From positions 1 through 34,760 of the forward strand of contig SVGJ01000002.1 in the NCBI GenBank assembly GCA_015056415.1: a stretch of 34,760 nt of DNA, read 5' to 3'. Shown here piece by piece: positions 32,547 through 34,760 of the stretch (positions within the stretch are counted from its first letter, which is position 1; the number at the start of each line of letters is the position of its first letter). The position numbers were made by a program, and so were the translations under genes. The DNA is from Clostridiales bacterium. GTDB lineage: Bacteria > Bacillota > Clostridia > Christensenellales > Aristaeellaceae. A model generated the notes under the pieces. It had not been told where the DNA came from and did no database searches. It worked only from the letters and a program-made list of their open reading frames with translations.

Positions 32547-34760
32547 TTATGCCTTTCTGCGCTTCTGGAGCAGCATCAGCATGGCAGCGGATGTACCCAT
32601 CAGCGTCAGCCACAGCGCCAGCGGCGTTTCGTCGCCGGTCTGCGGGATCTTCGCGTTGGTGATGGTACCGCCGTTGTCAGCATACTCGGCATAGGTGCCG
32701 TCGGCCAGCTTGTAGCTGGTCACATAGCCGTCAACAGCCTGTTCCTTCACCGTGTAGACGGCCTTCACGCCGTCCACCTCGCCGGGCAGGTCGTAGTACT
32801 TGTACCAGCCGTTCCGGTCGGGCTTCGGGGTCTCGATGTCCGTGGCCACGCCATTGCAGTACAGCACCAGCGTGATCTCGGGAGCCGTCTCGCCCTCGGT
32901 CAGGCCGCTCCACTCCTTCTTCACGGAGAAGTCTGCCTTCACGATGACTTTGTTGATGATCGTGCCGCCGTCGTAGATGGCCTTGGTTTCATCAGCATAG
33001 GGAGCCACGTTCTTGTAGATGGTCAGGAAGCCGTCAACGTACTTCTCCTTGGCAGAGTACACGATGAGCTGCTCCTGCTCATCATACATGGGCAGATCGG
33101 TGTACAGGTAGGTATTGTCCTCGCGGGTGTACACAGGCTGCGGCTCCAGCTTTTCGCCGTTAGCATACAGCGTCAGCTCAATGGCTCCGCCACCGCCGCC
33201 CTGCCAGCTCTTCTTCACCATGAACATGGTGGTCTTGAACTTGTTCACGAAGCTGACTTCGTTGGCGTTCTCGGCCAGCGTACCCTCGATGCTGTTGCCG
33301 GCGTTGCCGTTCACCGTGGTCTCAAAGGCCGCAGTGGCGGCTTCCGTCACAGTGTAAGTCATGCCGGGCAGCAGGCCGGAGATGGTCACGCTCTGGTCGT
33401 GGGCCAGATCAATGTCGTCGCCGCTCTTGAGCTTGCCCTCCACGTCGCCGGTGTAGGCGTACTCGCCGGTGGCCTCGGTGCCGTCAGCATCATACAATTC
33501 CACCGTGAAGGGGAAGGTCCCGGTAGTCTCGCAGCCTTCCACCGTTTTGCTGATGGTCAGCGGTGCGTACAGGATATTGGCAAAGCTGATTGCCTGGGCA
33601 GGCTCGCCATCCTTGGTGATCACAGGCTGCACAGCCAGCGTGCCGTCCTTGTTGTCGGTCACGGTCACGTTTACAGTATAAACGCTCTCGTCCACAACCA
33701 GCAAGTCGGAAGCTATGGTCGTTTCCTTCACCGTGTAGGTGTAGGTCTTTCCGGCATCGCTCTGGTTGTAGGTCAGGGCATCGAAGGTGATCTGGCCCTT
33801 CACGTTCTCGGCCAGAATGGTGTTGCCTGCCGCATCGGTCAGGGTAAATTCGTACACCTGATCTTCGCGGGGTTCAGCGCCGTTCACCGTCTTGGTAGCA
33901 GACAGCTTCAGCTCGCCGCTGGCTTCATACGAATTGTTGAAGGTGATGGCTTCCACAGCCTTGCCTTCTCTGCTGATGGTCTTGCTCACCTTCAGCGTGC
34001 CATCGCCATTATCGGCTACCCACACAGCCACAGCATATACCGTCTTGTCGAAGGTATAGCCTGCTCTGGTTTCCTGCTTCTCCTTTACCTGATACAGGTA
34101 GCTCTTGTCGATGTCCGCTTCGGTGTACGTGATCGCGTCGAAGCTGATGCTGCCCCTGACATTCTGCTTGGTCTGCAGCACATGACCTGCCGCATCCAGC
34201 AGTTCAAAGGTAAACACCTGATCCTTGCGAGGCTCAGCATCATTCACGGTCTTGGTAGCCGTCAGATTCAATGCACCGGAGGCTTCGTATGTGTAGGTGT
34301 TGGTCAGCTCAATGGTTGCTTCCTTGTCCTTCTCGGTGGTCGCCGTGCCTTCCGTCACGCTGGACGCAGCCAGAGTGTAGTTGGCGATGAGGGTGTCAGC
34401 GTTGGTTTCCGTGACGGTGTACACCGTGCCCACGGGGATGTTGGCGATGGTGTAAGCGCCATCGGGGAAGTCCGCATAGGTCACCACGGTGTTCGTCGTG
34501 CCATCGCTGATGGTGAAGCTCAGCTTGCTGAGGTCTGCATCGTCAGGCTGGCCGGAGAAGGTCTTGGTGATCTTCAGGCTGCCCACATCCTGCGTGTACT
34601 TGTTGGTCAGCTCAATGATGGCTTCCTCATCCTTGGCGATAGTGGCTTCGCCGCTCGTCACGCTGTCTGCGCTCAGGCTGTAGTTGGCGATGAGCGTACC
34701 GGCATTGGTTTCCTCGACGGTATAGGTGGTTCCCACGGGGATGTTGGCGATGGTGTAAGC
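32547..34760 (-). CDS. Sortase-anchored adhesin with Cna_B/pilin-like repeat domains (5' end outside window)
   Basis: At least 737 residues of a surface protein; the frame stays open to the right edge, so the start and signal peptide are not seen. The C-terminus is a sorting signal: IPQTG, a hydrophobic helix (LALWLTLMGTSAAMLMLL) and QKRRKA. The body is a series of beta-sandwich domains. Two ~100-residue repeats contain IANIPVGTxYTV and ELTNxYT, then two Spy0128-like domains (TKTVNxAEPRxDQVxxF). Cna_B-like domains with Gly-rich WQGGGGGAIELTLYANG and EWSGLTEGE follow. Such domains often carry self-made isopeptide bonds. Role: attachment to host or matrix; ligand unknown. Confidence 0.9.
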   Translation of the reverse strand, partial: AYTIANIPVGTTYTVEETNAGTLIANYSLSADSVTSGEATIAKDEEAIIELTNKYTQDVGSLKITKTFSGQPDDADLSKLSFTISDGTTNTVVTYADFPDGAYTIANIPVGTVYTVTETNADTLIANYTLAASSVTEGTATTEKDKEATIELTNTYTYEASGALNLTATKTVNDAEPRKDQVFTFELLDAAGHVLQTKQNVRGSISFDAITYTEADIDKSYLYQVKEKQETRAGYTFDKTVYAVAVWVADNGDGTLKVSKTISREGKAVEAITFNNSYEASGELKLSATKTVNGAEPREDQVYEFTLTDAAGNTILAENVKGQITFDALTYNQSDAGKTYTYTVKETTIASDLLVVDESVYTVNVTVTDNKDGTLAVQPVITKDGEPAQAISFANILYAPLTISKTVEGCETTGTFPFTVELYDADGTEATGEYAYTGDVEGKLKSGDDIDLAHDQSVTISGLLPGMTYTVTEAATAAFETTVNGNAGNSIEGTLAENANEVSFVNKFKTTMFMVKKSWQGGGGGAIELTLYANGEKLEPQPVYTREDNTYLYTDLPMYDEQEQLIVYSAKEKYVDGFLTIYKNVAPYADETKAIYDGGTIINKVIVKADFSVKKEWSGLTEGETAPEITLVLYCNGVATDIETPKPDRNGWYKYYDLPGEVDGVKAVYTVKEQAVDGYVTSYKLADGTYAEYADNGGTITNAKIPQTGDETPLALWLTLMGTSAAMLMLLQKRRKA
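34381..34760 (-). repeat. Tandem adhesin-domain repeats, about 303-bp period
   Basis: The DNA around 34381-34458 is closely matched at 34684-34760, for example TTGGCGATGA and GGGGATGTTGGCGATGGTGT. The period is 303 bases (101 codons), so domain number can change by recombination. The array probably continues past the right edge. Confidence 0.8.

Noticed and set aside
1-34760. CRISPR arrays, rRNA or tRNA genes
   Set aside because: No regularly spaced direct repeats with unique spacers and no tRNA cloverleaf or rRNA sequence were recognised by eye.

Overview
The window reads as a Gram-positive, spore-former-type Firmicute (Clostridia-like) chromosome segment. The support is strong AGGAGG-type ribosome sites, TTGACA/TATAAT-type promoters, a sortase-anchored surface protein, a ThiW-type transporter subunit and a fragment of a SigK/SigE-like sporulation sigma factor. 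Base composition shifts along the window. Housekeeping and surface genes are fairly GC-rich, while the accessory genes at about 9.3-11.5 kb are clearly AT-richer, which suggests acquisition.

Layout. (1) 1-0.65 kb: the tail of a cut gene and a small DUF2383/ferritin-like protein. (2) 1.15-11.5 kb: a type I restriction-modification island on the plus strand, in the order XRE regulator, hsdR, a DUF262/DUF1524/DUF4268 (GmrSD-like) gene, hsdM, hsdS, an unknown protein, a relic of an hsdS 3' end, a small unknown protein and a membrane-anchored unknown protein. (3) 11.6-12.3 kb, minus strand: TnpV plus a coupled small ORF. (4) 12.8-13.8 kb: panE. (5) 13.84-15.9 kb: a yybP-ykoY (manganese) riboswitch with terminator, leading an SRPBCC protein, an ATC-hydrolase-like protein and a membrane protein. 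(6) 15.9-19.3 kb: two tandem TPP riboswitches, each with its own terminator, then thiM-thiE-(structured leader)-thiW-thiD. (7) 19.3-24.2 kb: a TetR regulator, a 28-bp perfect palindrome on the next promoter, then tenA and a ThiXYZ-like ABC importer with two permeases. (8) 24.2-27.8 kb, minus strand: a winged-helix protein, ParB, a sigK-like fragment and a large serine recombinase whose stop codon lies in the sequence where the sigma fragment begins. (9) 28.0-32.4 kb: a DRE-TIM aldolase-like fusion, a polysaccharide-type ABC exporter and a KdgK-like sugar kinase. (10) 32.5 kb to the right edge, minus strand: a large sortase-anchored adhesin with repeat domains, cut by the window.

How it works together. 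The thiamine block is a salvage set: thiazole kinase, HMP/HMP-P kinase, TMP synthase, TenA and two transporters. It carries no de novo thiC/thiG. It is under two different controls, TPP riboswitches on thiM-E-W-D and apparently a TetR repressor on tenA-thiXYZ.

The best candidates for something undescribed are: the expanded type I RM operon with a type IV-like nuclease gene between hsdR and hsdM and unknown cargo inside a duplicated hsdS end; the skin-like sigma fragment/recombinase junction; the Mn-riboswitch-led operon with an ATC hydrolase and a membrane protein; and the aldolase-ABC exporter-KDG kinase operon.
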